Source of the DNA: ZLKRG08 sp046048895
GTDB lineage: Bacteria > Actinomycetota > Actinomycetes > Nanopelagicales > Nanopelagicaceae
NCBI GenBank assembly: GCA_046048895.1
Contig: JBJOFF010000004.1
Span: forward strand, 1-64,000
Direction: 5' to 3'
DNA: 64,000 nt
Part shown: in pieces, positions 25,274-35,200 of the stretch
How the letters are laid out: each line of letters begins with the position of its first letter
Numbering within the stretch: the stretch's first letter is position 1
Program-made: the position numbers and the translations under genes
Notes under the pieces: generated by a model
The model's input: only the letters and a program-made list of their open reading frames with translations
Told to the model about the DNA's origin: nothing
Database searches by the model: none

Positions 25274-26467
25274 TTAAAAGCCTAGAGCTTTTAACCCTGG
25301 AAGTTCTTTTCCTTCTAGATATTCAAGTGATGCTCCACCACCAGTTGAGATATATCCAAACTGATCATCGGCAAAACCTAATTTACGAACTGCTGCTGCT
25401 GAATCTCCGCCACCTACTACTGAGATGCCAGATACCTTGGTCAGAGCTTCAGCTACAACTTTGGTGCCATTTGCAAAGTTTGCGAATTCGAAAACGCCCA
25501 TCGGGCCATTCCAAAATACAGTTTTGCAACCGACTATAGCTTCAGCGAATGCCTTTGCAGACTCTGGTCCAATATCAAGACCTAGTTGATCAGCAGGAAT
25601 TGCATCTGCGCTAACCAAAGTAGGTGTAGCGTCTGCTGAAAATTCTGGCGCAACAACAATATCTGTCGGAAGCAATAACCTAACGCCATTTTTCTGAGCT
25701 GTCGCAAGTAGACCTTTGACAGTATCGAGCATCTCGTCTTCGCAGAGTGATTTGCCAATCTCTTTGCCTTGCGCCTTTAAGAAGGTAAATAGCATGCCGC
25801 CGCCAATTGCGATGACATTTACTTTGCCAAGTAGATTTTCGATTACTGCTAGTTTGTCTGAAACTTTTGCGCCGCCAAGTACAACCCCGTATGGGCGCTC
25901 CGGATTCTCGGTTAACTTCTTTAATACCTCAACTTCTGCAGCCACAAGTAGGCCTGCAGCATTCGGAAGTAACTTAGGTAGATCGAATACTGAAGCGTGC
26001 TTACGGTGCACTGCACCAAAACCATCGCCAACATAAAGATCAGCAAGTTCTGCTAACTGCTTAGCAAACTCTGCACGTTCTGCCTCATCTTTTGAAGTCT
26101 CTGCCGCCGAATAGCGGATGTTCTCAAGTAGGAGCACTTCCCCAGCTGCCAAAGACTTTGCCTTTGCAGTTACATCAGCATTGACAACAGTTGCAACAGA
26201 TTCGAATTTAACTTCTTTACCAAGCAACTCTCCTAAACGTTTTGCGATAGGAGCAAGCGAAAGTTCTGGCTTGGCTTCACCCTTTGGTCGACCCAAGTGA
26301 GCTGCGATAACAAGTGAAGCTCCGCCATCTAATAGCGCATTGATTGTTGGTAATGATGCACGGATGCGACCATCATCAGTAATAACGCCTTCCTTCAGAG
26401 GGACATTTAAGTCGCAACGAAGGAAGACGCGCTTACCGCTGACAGCAAGTGAAGATAGAGCTGTCAT
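25274..26467 (-). CDS. pgk: Phosphoglycerate kinase
   Basis: 397 aa two-domain kinase transferring phosphate from 1,3-bisphosphoglycerate to ADP. N-domain: RVFLRCDLNVPL and AHLGRPKGE; C-domain: GGAKVSDKL, FWNGPMGVFE and VGGGDSAAAV. It follows gap after 8 bp without an obvious Shine-Dalgarno, so it probably depends on coupling with gap. Confidence 0.98.
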   Translation of the reverse strand: MTALSSLAVSGKRVFLRCDLNVPLKEGVITDDGRIRASLPTINALLDGGASLVIAAHLGRPKGEAKPELSLAPIAKRLGELLGKEVKFESVATVVNADVTAKAKSLAAGEVLLLENIRYSAAETSKDEAERAEFAKQLAELADLYVGDGFGAVHRKHASVFDLPKLLPNAAGLLVAAEVEVLKKLTENPERPYGVVLGGAKVSDKLAVIENLLGKVNVIAIGGGMLFTFLKAQGKEIGKSLCEDEMLDTVKGLLATAQKNGVRLLLPTDIVVAPEFSADATPTLVSADAIPADQLGLDIGPESAKAFAEAIVGCKTVFWNGPMGVFEFANFANGTKVVAEALTKVSGISVVGGGDSAAAVRKLGFADDQFGYISTGGGASLEYLEGKELPGLKALGF

Positions 26468-26475
26468 ATCAATTA

Positions 26476-27486
26476 TTAAAGGCTCTTACCGACTAGACCG
26501 ATTAGGTCCACAAGACGGTTTGAGTAACCCCATTCGTTGTCATACCAAGATGCAACTTTCACAGTTGAACCGATCGCCTTTGTAAGACCAGCATCAAAGA
26601 TTGATGAATGCGGATCAGTAACGATATCTGCTGAGACGATTGGATCCTCGGTGTAAGCCATAATGCCCTTAAGTGGACCTTCCGCTGCTTTCTTCATCGC
26701 AGCATTTACCTGATCTGCAGTTACTTCCTTAGCAAGTTCAACAGTTAAATCTGTGATTGAGCCAGTTGGAACTGGAACACGTAGCGCATAACCATCTAGC
26801 TTGCCTTTAAGTTCTGGAAGCACTAGCGAAATCGCCTTTGCCGCGCCAGTTGAAGTTGGAATGATGTTTGTTGCAGCTGCACGCGCACGACGTAGATCCT
26901 TATGTGGGAAATCAAGGATTACCTGGTCGTTTGTATAAGCGTGAACTGTGGTCATCAAACCACGAAGAATTCCGAACTCTTCGTGTAGAACCTTGGCAAA
27001 TGGAGCTAGGCAGTTAGTGGTGCAAGATGCATTTGAGATGATGTTGTGCTTTGCCGCATCGTACTTATCATCGTTTACGCCCATAACAATAGTGATGTCT
27101 TCATCGGTAGCAGGAGCAGAGATGATTACCTTCTTAGCGCCAGCTGCGATGTGCTTCTGAGCATCTGCTGCCTTTGTGAAGATACCGGTTGATTCGACGA
27201 CAACCTCTGCGCCAACGCCCGCCCAGCCAAGTGCACCTGGATCGCGCTCTGCGAAAACTTTAATTGTCTTGCCACCAACAGTGATCGAACCTTCGCCAGC
27301 TGTTACCTCTACTGGTAGGCGACCCAAGATTGAGTCGTACTTAAGAAGGTGTGCAAGAGTTGCGGTCGGAGTTAGATCGTTGATTCCTACGATTTCGATA
27401 TTTGGATTATTTAGCGCTGCGCGGAAGAAGTTACGACCGATGCGACCAAAACCATTAATGCCTACTTTGGTGACTTTTGTTGCCAT
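26476..27486 (-). CDS. gap: Glyceraldehyde-3-phosphate dehydrogenase
   Basis: 336 aa. NAD-binding GINGFGRIGR near the start, with Asp37 in INDLT favouring NAD over NADP; catalytic Cys155 in SNASCTTNCLAP; the WYDNEWGYSNR stretch near the C-terminus. First gene of gap-pgk-tpiA-secG-rbpA. A GAGAGG ribosome site lies before the ATG, and a terminator-like hairpin ends just 22 nt upstream of the start, leaving no room for a promoter between them. Confidence 0.98.
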   Translation of the reverse strand: MATKVTKVGINGFGRIGRNFFRAALNNPNIEIVGINDLTPTATLAHLLKYDSILGRLPVEVTAGEGSITVGGKTIKVFAERDPGALGWAGVGAEVVVESTGIFTKAADAQKHIAAGAKKVIISAPATDEDITIVMGVNDDKYDAAKHNIISNASCTTNCLAPFAKVLHEEFGILRGLMTTVHAYTNDQVILDFPHKDLRRARAAATNIIPTSTGAAKAISLVLPELKGKLDGYALRVPVPTGSITDLTVELAKEVTADQVNAAMKKAAEGPLKGIMAYTEDPIVSADIVTDPHSSIFDAGLTKAIGSTVKVASWYDNEWGYSNRLVDLIGLVGKSL

Positions 27487-27508
27487 TTTAAAATTTACCT
27501 CTCACATG

Positions 27509-27555
27509 AAAAAACCCAGCGGATGGGTGGATTTACATATATCCACAACGCTGGG
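27509..27555 (-). terminator. Two-part hairpin with U6 tract in the gap leader
   Basis: CCCAGCG (27515-27521) pairs with CGCTGGG (27549-27555), and an inner stem pairs GTGGAT (27527-27532) with ATCCAC (27541-27546). On the minus strand six Ts follow (27509-27514). By form it is an intrinsic terminator for whiA, but with gap starting at 27486 and a promoter-like pair upstream of it, it could equally act as an attenuator in the gap 5' leader. Confidence 0.75.
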
Positions 27556-27565
27556 GTACCCACAT

Positions 27566-27594
27566 AGCCTATCGCAGGCACGTCGAATAGTTAA
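27566..27594 (-). promoter_or_regulatory. Candidate gap operon promoter upstream of the leader hairpin
   Basis: On the minus strand TTAACT (27589-27594, 4 of 6) and TAGGCT (27566-27571, fits TAnnnT) are 17 bp apart. Transcription would start at about 27559, so the hairpin at 27515-27555 would form the first part of the message. Confidence 0.4.
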
Positions 27595-27606
27595 GTTTAA
27601 ATTAAG

Positions 27607-28584
27607 CTAATTGAGCAAGTCTGGACTTAGACCAGCCTCAGTGTCAGGAATTCCAAGCTCTGCAGCGCGCTTATCTGCCATCGCCAGCAAGCGGCGGATT
27701 CGACCTGCGATTGCATCCTTAGTCATCGGCGGAGTTGCTAGCGAGCCAAGTTCTTCAAGAGATGCCTGGCCGTGATTAATACGCAACTCTCCTGCTTCCT
27801 TTAAATGATCTGGAATTGTTTCACCAAGAATTTCCATGGCACGTTGCACGCGCGCTGATGCTGCAACCGCAGCACGCGCACTGCGACGTAAATTTGCATC
27901 ATCAAAATTTGCAAGACGATTTGCGGTTGCACGAACTTCACGACGCATGCGACGCTCTTCCCAAGCCATTACCGATTCGTGTGCACCGAAACGTGTAAGT
28001 AGCGCACCAATGGCATCGCCATCGCGAATCACCACGCGATCAACTCCGCGAACTTCGCGAGCCTTGGCAGAGATACCAAGTCGACGCGCTGCACCAACTA
28101 GCGCAAGTGCGGCCTCTGGACCTGGACAGGTAATCTCTAAAGAAGACGAACGCCCTGGTTCAGTTAACGAACCGTGTGCGATAAATGCGCCACGCCATGC
28201 AGATTCGGCATCGCAGATTGGGCCATTTACAACTTGCGGAGGCAGACCACGAATTGGACGGTTATGTGAATCAACTAAACCTGTTTGGCGTGCAAGCGCT
28301 TCGCCATCTGCAATTACGCGGATGACATAGCGAGAACCTTTTCGAATACCTGAAGACGAAATCACTGCTAAATCGGACTCATGTCCATATAGATCAGCAA
28401 TATCTTTACGAAGACGTCGAGCGCTTTGCGCAGCGTCCAATTCAACTTCTACGACGATTTTGCCAGCTGCAATATGCAATCCACCTGCGAAGCGAACAAG
28501 TGCAGAGACCTCTGCTTTGCGGCAGCAAGGTTTGGTAACCGGAAGACGCGTTAGTTCGTCTTTTAAACTTGAGGTCATCGCCAT
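27607..28584 (-). CDS. whiA: Sporulation/cell-division regulator WhiA
   Basis: 325 aa. N-terminal degenerate LAGLIDADG-like domain (about 10-220; begins SLKDELTRLP, with a cysteine pair in KPCCRKAEV and an SGIRKGSRYVI-like strand) and a C-terminal helix-turn-helix (about 230-315; YRNHG-like, here ASLEELGSLATPPMTKDAIAGRIRRL). WhiA controls cell division genes in actinobacteria, often with WhiB; its function in a non-sporulating cell is probably division control. It follows yvcK after 8 bp in the conserved rapZ-yvcK-whiA block. Confidence 0.94.
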   Translation of the reverse strand: MAMTSSLKDELTRLPVTKPCCRKAEVSALVRFAGGLHIAAGKIVVEVELDAAQSARRLRKDIADLYGHESDLAVISSSGIRKGSRYVIRVIADGEALARQTGLVDSHNRPIRGLPPQVVNGPICDAESAWRGAFIAHGSLTEPGRSSSLEITCPGPEAALALVGAARRLGISAKAREVRGVDRVVIRDGDAIGALLTRFGAHESVMAWEERRMRREVRATANRLANFDDANLRRSARAAVAASARVQRAMEILGETIPDHLKEAGELRINHGQASLEELGSLATPPMTKDAIAGRIRRLLAMADKRAAELGIPDTEAGLSPDLLN

Positions 28585-28592
28585 GATGGGCG

Positions 28593-29561
28593 TTATTCAA
28601 CCCTATTAGCGGAGAAAATGTGTCTGAAAGTTGAATTTAATTTTGAAATATCGTGGTGAATCGCACCTGGCGCTCGTCTCACGTCGCCAATAATTAATTC
28701 TCCGCCAAAACCTTCAACCACTGCTTCAAGGTTTTTCTGGTCACGCAAACCTGAATGGTCAGCAATTACATAATCGAAGCGTAATGACGGCGCATATTGA
28801 TTTAGTAGTTGTAGGTGCTCCTCTGGGGTGTAACCCGCGAATTCATCTCCGGCAATTGATGGATGCGCATCTAAATTAAGCAGAATAATTTTCTTTGCGT
28901 TACTTGCACAGAGCGCTTCACGTTGAGCTGGAACCATTAAATGCGGCAATACAGAGGTTAGCCAAGAGCCTGGTCCCATTGTTATGTAATCAGCGCCTTC
29001 GATGGCGCGAATTGCTTCTGGCCTTGCTTGCGGGTTCTCAGGAATAATTCGAATTGATTCTAAGCGACCCTTTGCAGTTGCAACTTCCTTCTGTCCGCGG
29101 ACCACAATTCTGCCGACGCTGGTAAGGAAAGTGCCTTCAATATCAAGTGGTTGTGCAGCCATTGGTAAAACTCGACCAACAACTCGAAGTAGAGATCCAA
29201 CTCGATCTAAGCCAGCAACGAAATCGCCATCTCTATCCCATAGCGCAGTTAATAATAAATTGCCTACCGTGTGTTGATTTAACTGACCTTCGCTGGTGAA
29301 TCGATACTGCAATATTTCAGCCCAGCTTCTACCCCATTCATCATCTGAACAGAGCGCTGTTAGCGCCATTCTCAAATCACCCGGTGGCAAGATTTCAAAC
29401 TCTTCTCGAAGTCGCCCACTTGAACCACCATTATCTGCGACCGTAACAATTGCGGTAATTTGATGAGTGATTTGTCTGAGTGCACTTAGCGTTGCAGCTA
29501 ATCCATGGCCACCACCGAGAGCTACAACTTTAGGTGTTGAGAAATCTATCTGATTCATCAA
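28593..29561 (-). CDS. yvcK: YvcK/CofD-like protein (gluconeogenesis factor family)
   Basis: 322 aa. Nucleotide-sugar/CofD-like Rossmann fold with VVALGGGHGLAATLSAL, VTVADNGGSSGRLREEF and LPPGDLRMALTAL at the N-terminus, and YITMGPGSWLTSVLPHL in the middle. Family members bind UDP-sugars and affect cell-wall synthesis and growth on gluconeogenic carbon. It abuts rapZ directly (stop of rapZ at 29562). Confidence 0.93.
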   Translation of the reverse strand: MMNQIDFSTPKVVALGGGHGLAATLSALRQITHQITAIVTVADNGGSSGRLREEFEILPPGDLRMALTALCSDDEWGRSWAEILQYRFTSEGQLNQHTVGNLLLTALWDRDGDFVAGLDRVGSLLRVVGRVLPMAAQPLDIEGTFLTSVGRIVVRGQKEVATAKGRLESIRIIPENPQARPEAIRAIEGADYITMGPGSWLTSVLPHLMVPAQREALCASNAKKIILLNLDAHPSIAGDEFAGYTPEEHLQLLNQYAPSLRFDYVIADHSGLRDQKNLEAVVEGFGGELIIGDVRRAPGAIHHDISKLNSTFRHIFSANRVE

Positions 29562-30419
29562 TTACTCTCGACCGACATCGCGATGTACGGCGTGGGCCTC
29601 AATTTCGAAATCTCCATTTTTGCCAGATAGTCTTTTAGCTAGCACTTCTGCAATTGCCACGCTTCGGTGCTTGCCTCCGGTACAACCCACCGAGAGAGTT
29701 ATGTACTTCTTGCCTTCACGTAAATATCCTGCGCTCATCTTCTTTAAAAGCAGAGAGTAATTTTCAACTGTTTCGCTCACGCCATCTTGCGATAGGACGT
29801 ATTTGCTAACTTCCTCGCTCTGTCCAGTCTTAGGACGAAGTTCTGGGACCCAATGTGGATTAGGTATAAATCTGCAATCTAAAACTAGATCTGAATCAAC
29901 TGGGATTCCATATTTATAGCCAAAACTTAGTACATTAATTCGAACCCCAGATGTGCCATCACTTTTAAAGAATTCATTAATTCGCTTCTCTAATTGATGA
30001 ACATTTAAATTACTAGTATCAATTACTTGATCTGCTTCGGCGCGAAATTCTTCTAATCTAACGCGCTCTTTTGTGATGCCATCCACGATTCGACCATTTG
30101 CCTGTAGTGGATGTGGTCGCCTGGTTGATTCAAAACGTTGCACCAAGGCTTGATCCGAAGCATCTAGAAATAGCATCCGATAGTTGATGCCAGCGCCTTT
30201 CAACTCTTTTATAGAGCTGCTTAAATCATCAAAATACTTACCTGTGCGCACATCGACTACCACTGCAATTCGAGGTGAATCCGATGCTTGCACCAGGCCC
30301 AAAAGTAAGGCCGGCGGTAAATTATCGACAACATACCAACCAGAATCCTCCAGGGCGTGCGCAACGGTTGATCGACCCGCGCCTGACATTCCCGTTAAGA
30401 GCAGCAATTCATTACTCAT
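29562..30419 (-). CDS. rapZ: RapZ/YvcJ family nucleotide-binding protein
   Basis: 285 aa. Walker A GMSGAGRST (10-18), then VVDNLPPALL, and the C-terminal SFGYKYGIP, DCRFIPNPHW and SVGCTGGKHRSVAIAE motifs of the family. In enterobacteria RapZ is an RNA-binding adaptor controlling glucosamine-6-P synthase; in Gram-positives the role is less defined. Position between uvrC and yvcK is conserved. Confidence 0.94.
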   Translation of the reverse strand: MSNELLLLTGMSGAGRSTVAHALEDSGWYVVDNLPPALLLGLVQASDSPRIAVVVDVRTGKYFDDLSSSIKELKGAGINYRMLFLDASDQALVQRFESTRRPHPLQANGRIVDGITKERVRLEEFRAEADQVIDTSNLNVHQLEKRINEFFKSDGTSGVRINVLSFGYKYGIPVDSDLVLDCRFIPNPHWVPELRPKTGQSEEVSKYVLSQDGVSETVENYSLLLKKMSAGYLREGKKYITLSVGCTGGKHRSVAIAEVLAKRLSGKNGDFEIEAHAVHRDVGRE

Positions 30420-30440
30420 GGCAACATCCTCTTATATCTG

Positions 30441-32327
30441 TCAAGCATCGTGAATCTCTCCACTTTCCATATCAATAGCCACGTTACTCTGACTGGCCTG
30501 GCCTAAATGCGTGCTAATTGACTGGGCTAAGCGAACTCCAATACCAGGCGTAAGCGCAATATCTTCTACGGTAGCTTTTTTAATAGCTGAAACCGAGCCG
30601 TATCTATCAAGTAGCGCTGCTCTTCTTGTCGGCCCCAAATCAACAATCTCATCTAATAATGATTCCAACATAATTTTGGAACGCCTTGATCTATGAAAAT
30701 TAATTGCAAATCTATGAGCTTCATCGCGAACTCTCTGCAGCAAGTAAAGACCTTCGCTGTTTCGCGGCAGAATTATTGGATCAGGATTTCCAGGTAGCCA
30801 AATCTCCTCTAATCGCTTTGCTAAACCAACTACTGCAATATCAGTTATGCCAAGTTCTAAGAGCGCTCGTTCAGCGGCTGCAACCTGTGGTGCGCCACCA
30901 TCAACCACAATTAAATTTGGCGCATAGGCAAATTTGCCAGCCACTTCTCCGATCTCAACATTCTGGTCAGAGATCCAACGTTTCATTCTACGCGTGATGA
31001 CTTGATGCATAGCTCTAGTGTCATCTTTAGCGCTCTCAGTTTCGATAATGAATCTGCGGTAATCACTCTTCTTTGATTGGCCATCTTCAAAGACCACCAT
31101 AGAAGCTACAACAGTTGTGCCCGATGTATTTGAAATATCGAAACATTCAATCCTAAGTGGCGCACCATCAAGGGCTAGCGCCTCTTGAATTTGAGTGAGA
31201 GCTTTGCCGCTCACCGCCGCATCATTTGCTCGCTTAGATAAATACTGAATTAGTGAATAGCGCGCATTGCGTTCTACCGTCTGAGACAACTCCAACTTTT
31301 CACCACGTTGTGGAATTCGAATCTCTACCTTTGCGCCCCGAAGTTCAGTCAGGTAATCTGCCAAATTCTGATCAACATCACGGTTGATGATTAACTCAGG
31401 CGGCAACTCCTCTTCACCATAAATCGAAACGAGAAATGGTGTAATTTCATCTTCACCTTCGAGAATTTCATTCTGATTAAGAATCCAGCTTCGCGAACCT
31501 CTAATTGCCCCTGCTCGTATCTTGAAAATCGAAGCGGCGGTGTGTAGCCCTTCCGTATATAGCGAAATTACATCCGCATTTATAGTCTCTGAAAGTGCGG
31601 CATCATTTGCTTCAATCGAACTATTTAACGCATTTACTTGATCTCTCAACCTGGCTGCACGTTCGAACTCTTCATTAGCTGCTGCTTCAGCCATCTCCTT
31701 CTCTAATATCGAAATTAGATCTGTGCTGCCACTGGCTAAAAATCTATCTAATTTGTTAGCGAGTTCTTTATGTTCTGCTTCCGATACCCAACCCACGCAG
31801 GGTGCCGCACATTTTCCAATATCGCCCAGCAGACATTGACGTTTGGTTGCTTTTGCTCGCTCGAAATTACCTGCAGTGCAACTGCGGACTGGAAAAACTT
31901 TCAACAATGTGTCATGTGTTGTGCGTAGTGCCCATGCTTGGATATACGGCCCGTAATACTTAATTCCTTTTCGCTTCTCTTGTCGAGTAATAAATAGTCT
32001 TGGAAATTTGTCATTTAAAGTCAGAGCTAAATATGGGTAAGACTTATCATCTCTAAAGCGAACATTAAATGGAGGTTTAAATTGTTTTATCCAGGTGTAC
32101 TCAAGTGAGAGCGCTTCAACCTCTCCGCTTACGATGGTCCAATCACATCGAACTGCCTTCGAGACCATGCGATCTGTGCGTTCAGCTAAGCCGCTTTGAA
32201 AATACGAAGTTAATCGATTCTTTAAATTTATAGCTTTTCCAACATAGAGAACTCGATCATCCTTATCAAAGAAGCGATATACGCCTGGTTCAGCCGGAAT
32301 ATTCTCCGGGCGAAAATTTGCAGGCAT
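30441..32327 (-). CDS. uvrC: Excinuclease ABC subunit C
   Basis: 628 aa. GIY-YIG nuclease domain (about 13-95; GVYRFFDKDDRVLYVGKA), a four-cysteine segment ending CLLGDIGKCAAPC whose last two spacings (7 and 3) match the UvrC Fe-S region, a UVR motif for UvrB binding (about 205-240), an RNase H-like second nuclease domain (IECFDISNTSGT, VVDGGAPQV) and C-terminal helix-hairpin-helix motifs. Makes both incisions in nucleotide excision repair. 21 bp before rapZ. Confidence 0.97.
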   Translation of the reverse strand: MPANFRPENIPAEPGVYRFFDKDDRVLYVGKAINLKNRLTSYFQSGLAERTDRMVSKAVRCDWTIVSGEVEALSLEYTWIKQFKPPFNVRFRDDKSYPYLALTLNDKFPRLFITRQEKRKGIKYYGPYIQAWALRTTHDTLLKVFPVRSCTAGNFERAKATKRQCLLGDIGKCAAPCVGWVSEAEHKELANKLDRFLASGSTDLISILEKEMAEAAANEEFERAARLRDQVNALNSSIEANDAALSETINADVISLYTEGLHTAASIFKIRAGAIRGSRSWILNQNEILEGEDEITPFLVSIYGEEELPPELIINRDVDQNLADYLTELRGAKVEIRIPQRGEKLELSQTVERNARYSLIQYLSKRANDAAVSGKALTQIQEALALDGAPLRIECFDISNTSGTTVVASMVVFEDGQSKKSDYRRFIIETESAKDDTRAMHQVITRRMKRWISDQNVEIGEVAGKFAYAPNLIVVDGGAPQVAAAERALLELGITDIAVVGLAKRLEEIWLPGNPDPIILPRNSEGLYLLQRVRDEAHRFAINFHRSRRSKIMLESLLDEIVDLGPTRRAALLDRYGSVSAIKKATVEDIALTPGIGVRLAQSISTHLGQASQSNVAIDMESGEIHDA

Positions 32328-32329
32328 TT

Positions 32330-35200
32330 TTACTTCTTCTTTGCCGCGCTCTTTGTTGCAGGCTTAGCGATTTTACGATTGGTAGCCAAAATCTCTTTTA
32401 CAAACTTTCCGGTATAGCTAGCTGCAACTTTAGCCACATCTTCTGGAGTTCCTTGTGCAACCACAGTTCCGCCTCGGAAGCCACCCTCTGGCCCCATATC
32501 GATAATCCAATCGGCGCTCTTGATAACATCCAAGTTATGCTCAATAACTACCACAGTATTTCCAGTATCAACCAAGCGATTTAACACAATCAACAATTTG
32601 CTGACATCTTCAAAGTGCAGACCAGTAGTTGGTTCATCTAATACATAAATCGTTCTTCCGGTTGAACGACGCTGGAGCTCGGTAGCCAACTTCACTCGTT
32701 GTGCTTCACCGCCAGAGAGTGTGGGGGCTGATTGACCTAAGCGCACATAGCCAAGCCCGACATCGCAGAGCGTTTTTAAATAACGCGCAATGGTTGGTAC
32801 TGATTCGAAGAAGTTATGAGCCTCTTCGATCGGCATATCTAAGACATCCGCAATAGTCTTGCCTTTGTAATGTACCTCTAAAGTTTCACGGTTATATCTG
32901 GCGCCGTGACAGACTTCGCATGGCACATAAACATCTGGCAAGAAGTTCATCTCAATTGTGATGGTTCCATCTCCAGAGCAATTCTCGCAACGACCACCTT
33001 TAACATTGAAACTAAATCGTCCCTGTTGATAGCCACGGACCTTGGCTTCCGTGGTTTCGGCAAAGAGCGCACGGACCTTGTCAAAGACGCCGGTATATGT
33101 TGCAGGATTAGAACGCGGCGTGCGACCAATTGGAGATTGATCAACGTGTACCACTTTGTCTAAATTATCGACGCCGGTAACGGTTCGATGTCTTCCGGGA
33201 ACTTGTCTTGCTCCATTTAATTTATTGGCCAACGCCACATAGAGAATGTCATTGACCAGAGTGGATTTTCCAGATCCCGATACGCCTGTTACCGCAACAA
33301 ATAATCCGAGTGGAATCTCAACATCAATATCTTTTAAGTTGTTCTCTTTAGCGCCTTTTACCGTTAGCTTTCGTTTTGCATCAATTGGACGGCGAATCTC
33401 TGGAATCTCTATTGCTTTTCGACCAGATAAATAAGCGCCGGTAATTGATTCTTTGCTATTTATTAAATCTTCATAAGGTCCACTTACGACTACATGGCCG
33501 CCATGTTCACCAGCGCCGGGGCCGATATCGACCACCCAATCCGCGGTGCGAATAGTCTCTTCGTCGTGTTCCACCACAATTAGTGTGTTTCCGAGGTTAC
33601 GCAATCTAGTTAAAGTATCAATCAATCTGCGATTATCGCGTTGATGCAATCCAATACTTGGCTCATCAAGAACATAAAGCACGCCTACTAAACCCGAACC
33701 GATCTGAGTTGCTAAACGGATACGTTGCGCCTCTCCGCCCGAAAGCGATCCAGCTGCGCGCGAAAGAGTCAGGTAGTCCAAGCCCACATCTAGCAAGAAG
33801 CCCATACGTTCGTGCACTTCCTTTAAGACTCGCTCTGCAATCTTGGCTTCGCGAGCACTCAATTTAATATCCTTTAAAAATTTGGCACATTCATCTAATG
33901 AAAGTTCACATACTTCGTAAATTGATTTTCCACCAATGGTTACTGCCAAAATCTCAGGTTTTAATCTAGCTCCCTTACAGACTGGACATGGAGTCTCGCG
34001 CATAAAAGATTCGTACTTATCTCGCGCGTAATCGCTATCTGTTTCACCATGTTTACGTTCGATAAATGGGATAACGCCTTCATAGCCAGTGGCATATATG
34101 CGATCTCGACCATATCGATTCTTATATTTAACTTTTAATTCGTAGTCATAACCATGCAAGACTGCCTCTTTGGCTTTCTCCGAAAGCTTCTTCCATGGTG
34201 TATCTAATGAGAATTTCAGATCCTTGGCTAAGGTCTCTAATAGGCGCATAAAATATTCGCTACCGCTACTGCTAGACCAAAGTGAAATCGCGCCTTCGTT
34301 AATTGAAATTGAATCATCTGGAATTACTAATTCCGGATCCACCTCTAATCGATTTCCAAGGCCAGTACATTCCGGGCAAGCACCAAATGGGGAATTAAAT
34401 GAAAATGAACGCGGTTCTAACTCTTCAAATGATAAACCGCAGTCATGGCAGGCTAGATGTTCGGAATAGGTAAGTTCTTCCTTATCAATTACATCTAAGA
34501 CCACAATTCCGTTGCCAAGCTTTAACGCTGTCTCTATAGAATCGGTGATACGGGACTTTGATTCTGGCTTAACTTGTAAGCGATCAACCACAATTTCGAT
34601 GGTGTGCTTCTCTTGCTTCTTCAACTTCGGTGGCTCTGCTAATTGAATAACTTCCCCATCCACGCGAGCACGAGAGAATCCTTGGGTGACTAACTCCTGC
34701 CAGACATCAGCAAACTCGCCTTTACGAGCGCGCACCATTGGAGCTAAGACTTGAAACTTAGTTCCGGTTGGTAAATCTAAAATTTGATCGACAATTGCTT
34801 GAGGAGTCTGTCGCGCAACTTCTTTACCGCAATTTGGGCAGTGTGGTCGACCAGCTCTGGCAAATAGCAATCTCAGATAATCGTAAACCTCAGTAATTGT
34901 TCCGACCGTGGAGCGCGGATTTCTGTTAGTTGATTTCTGGTCAATAGATACCGCAGGTGATAGACCTTCGATGAAATCTACATCCGGCTTATCCATCTGC
35001 CCTAAGAATTGTCGCGCATACGCGGAGAGCGATTCCACATATCTACGTTGTCCTTCAGCGAAAATCGTGTCGAAAGCTAGAGAGGATTTACCGGAACCAG
35101 ATAGACCAGTGAAAACCACCAATGAATTTCGTGGCAGCTCAAGTGAAACGTTCTTAAGGTTATGCTCGCGCGCTCCGCGAACCACCAACTGTTCTGCCAC
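32330..35200 (-). CDS. uvrA: Excinuclease ABC subunit A
   Basis: 956 aa damage sensor with two ABC modules: GLSGSGKSSLAFDT near residue 33 and GVSGSGKSTLVND in the second half, with LSGGEAQRIRLA and LSGGEAQRVKLA signatures and LDEPSIGLH / LDEPTTGLH Walker B regions. Zinc modules are visible as CHDCGLSFEE...CPEC and CENCSGDG...CEVCHGARY. The C-terminal tail is lysine/alanine rich. Stop to uvrC start is 2 bp, and its start abuts the uvrB stop, so uvrB-A-C are one unit. Confidence 0.98.
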   Translation of the reverse strand: MAEQLVVRGAREHNLKNVSLELPRNSLVVFTGLSGSGKSSLAFDTIFAEGQRRYVESLSAYARQFLGQMDKPDVDFIEGLSPAVSIDQKSTNRNPRSTVGTITEVYDYLRLLFARAGRPHCPNCGKEVARQTPQAIVDQILDLPTGTKFQVLAPMVRARKGEFADVWQELVTQGFSRARVDGEVIQLAEPPKLKKQEKHTIEIVVDRLQVKPESKSRITDSIETALKLGNGIVVLDVIDKEELTYSEHLACHDCGLSFEELEPRSFSFNSPFGACPECTGLGNRLEVDPELVIPDDSISINEGAISLWSSSSGSEYFMRLLETLAKDLKFSLDTPWKKLSEKAKEAVLHGYDYELKVKYKNRYGRDRIYATGYEGVIPFIERKHGETDSDYARDKYESFMRETPCPVCKGARLKPEILAVTIGGKSIYEVCELSLDECAKFLKDIKLSAREAKIAERVLKEVHERMGFLLDVGLDYLTLSRAAGSLSGGEAQRIRLATQIGSGLVGVLYVLDEPSIGLHQRDNRRLIDTLTRLRNLGNTLIVVEHDEETIRTADWVVDIGPGAGEHGGHVVVSGPYEDLINSKESITGAYLSGRKAIEIPEIRRPIDAKRKLTVKGAKENNLKDIDVEIPLGLFVAVTGVSGSGKSTLVNDILYVALANKLNGARQVPGRHRTVTGVDNLDKVVHVDQSPIGRTPRSNPATYTGVFDKVRALFAETTEAKVRGYQQGRFSFNVKGGRCENCSGDGTITIEMNFLPDVYVPCEVCHGARYNRETLEVHYKGKTIADVLDMPIEEAHNFFESVPTIARYLKTLCDVGLGYVRLGQSAPTLSGGEAQRVKLATELQRRSTGRTIYVLDEPTTGLHFEDVSKLLIVLNRLVDTGNTVVVIEHNLDVIKSADWIIDMGPEGGFRGGTVVAQGTPEDVAKVAASYTGKFVKEILATNRKIAKPATKSAAKKK

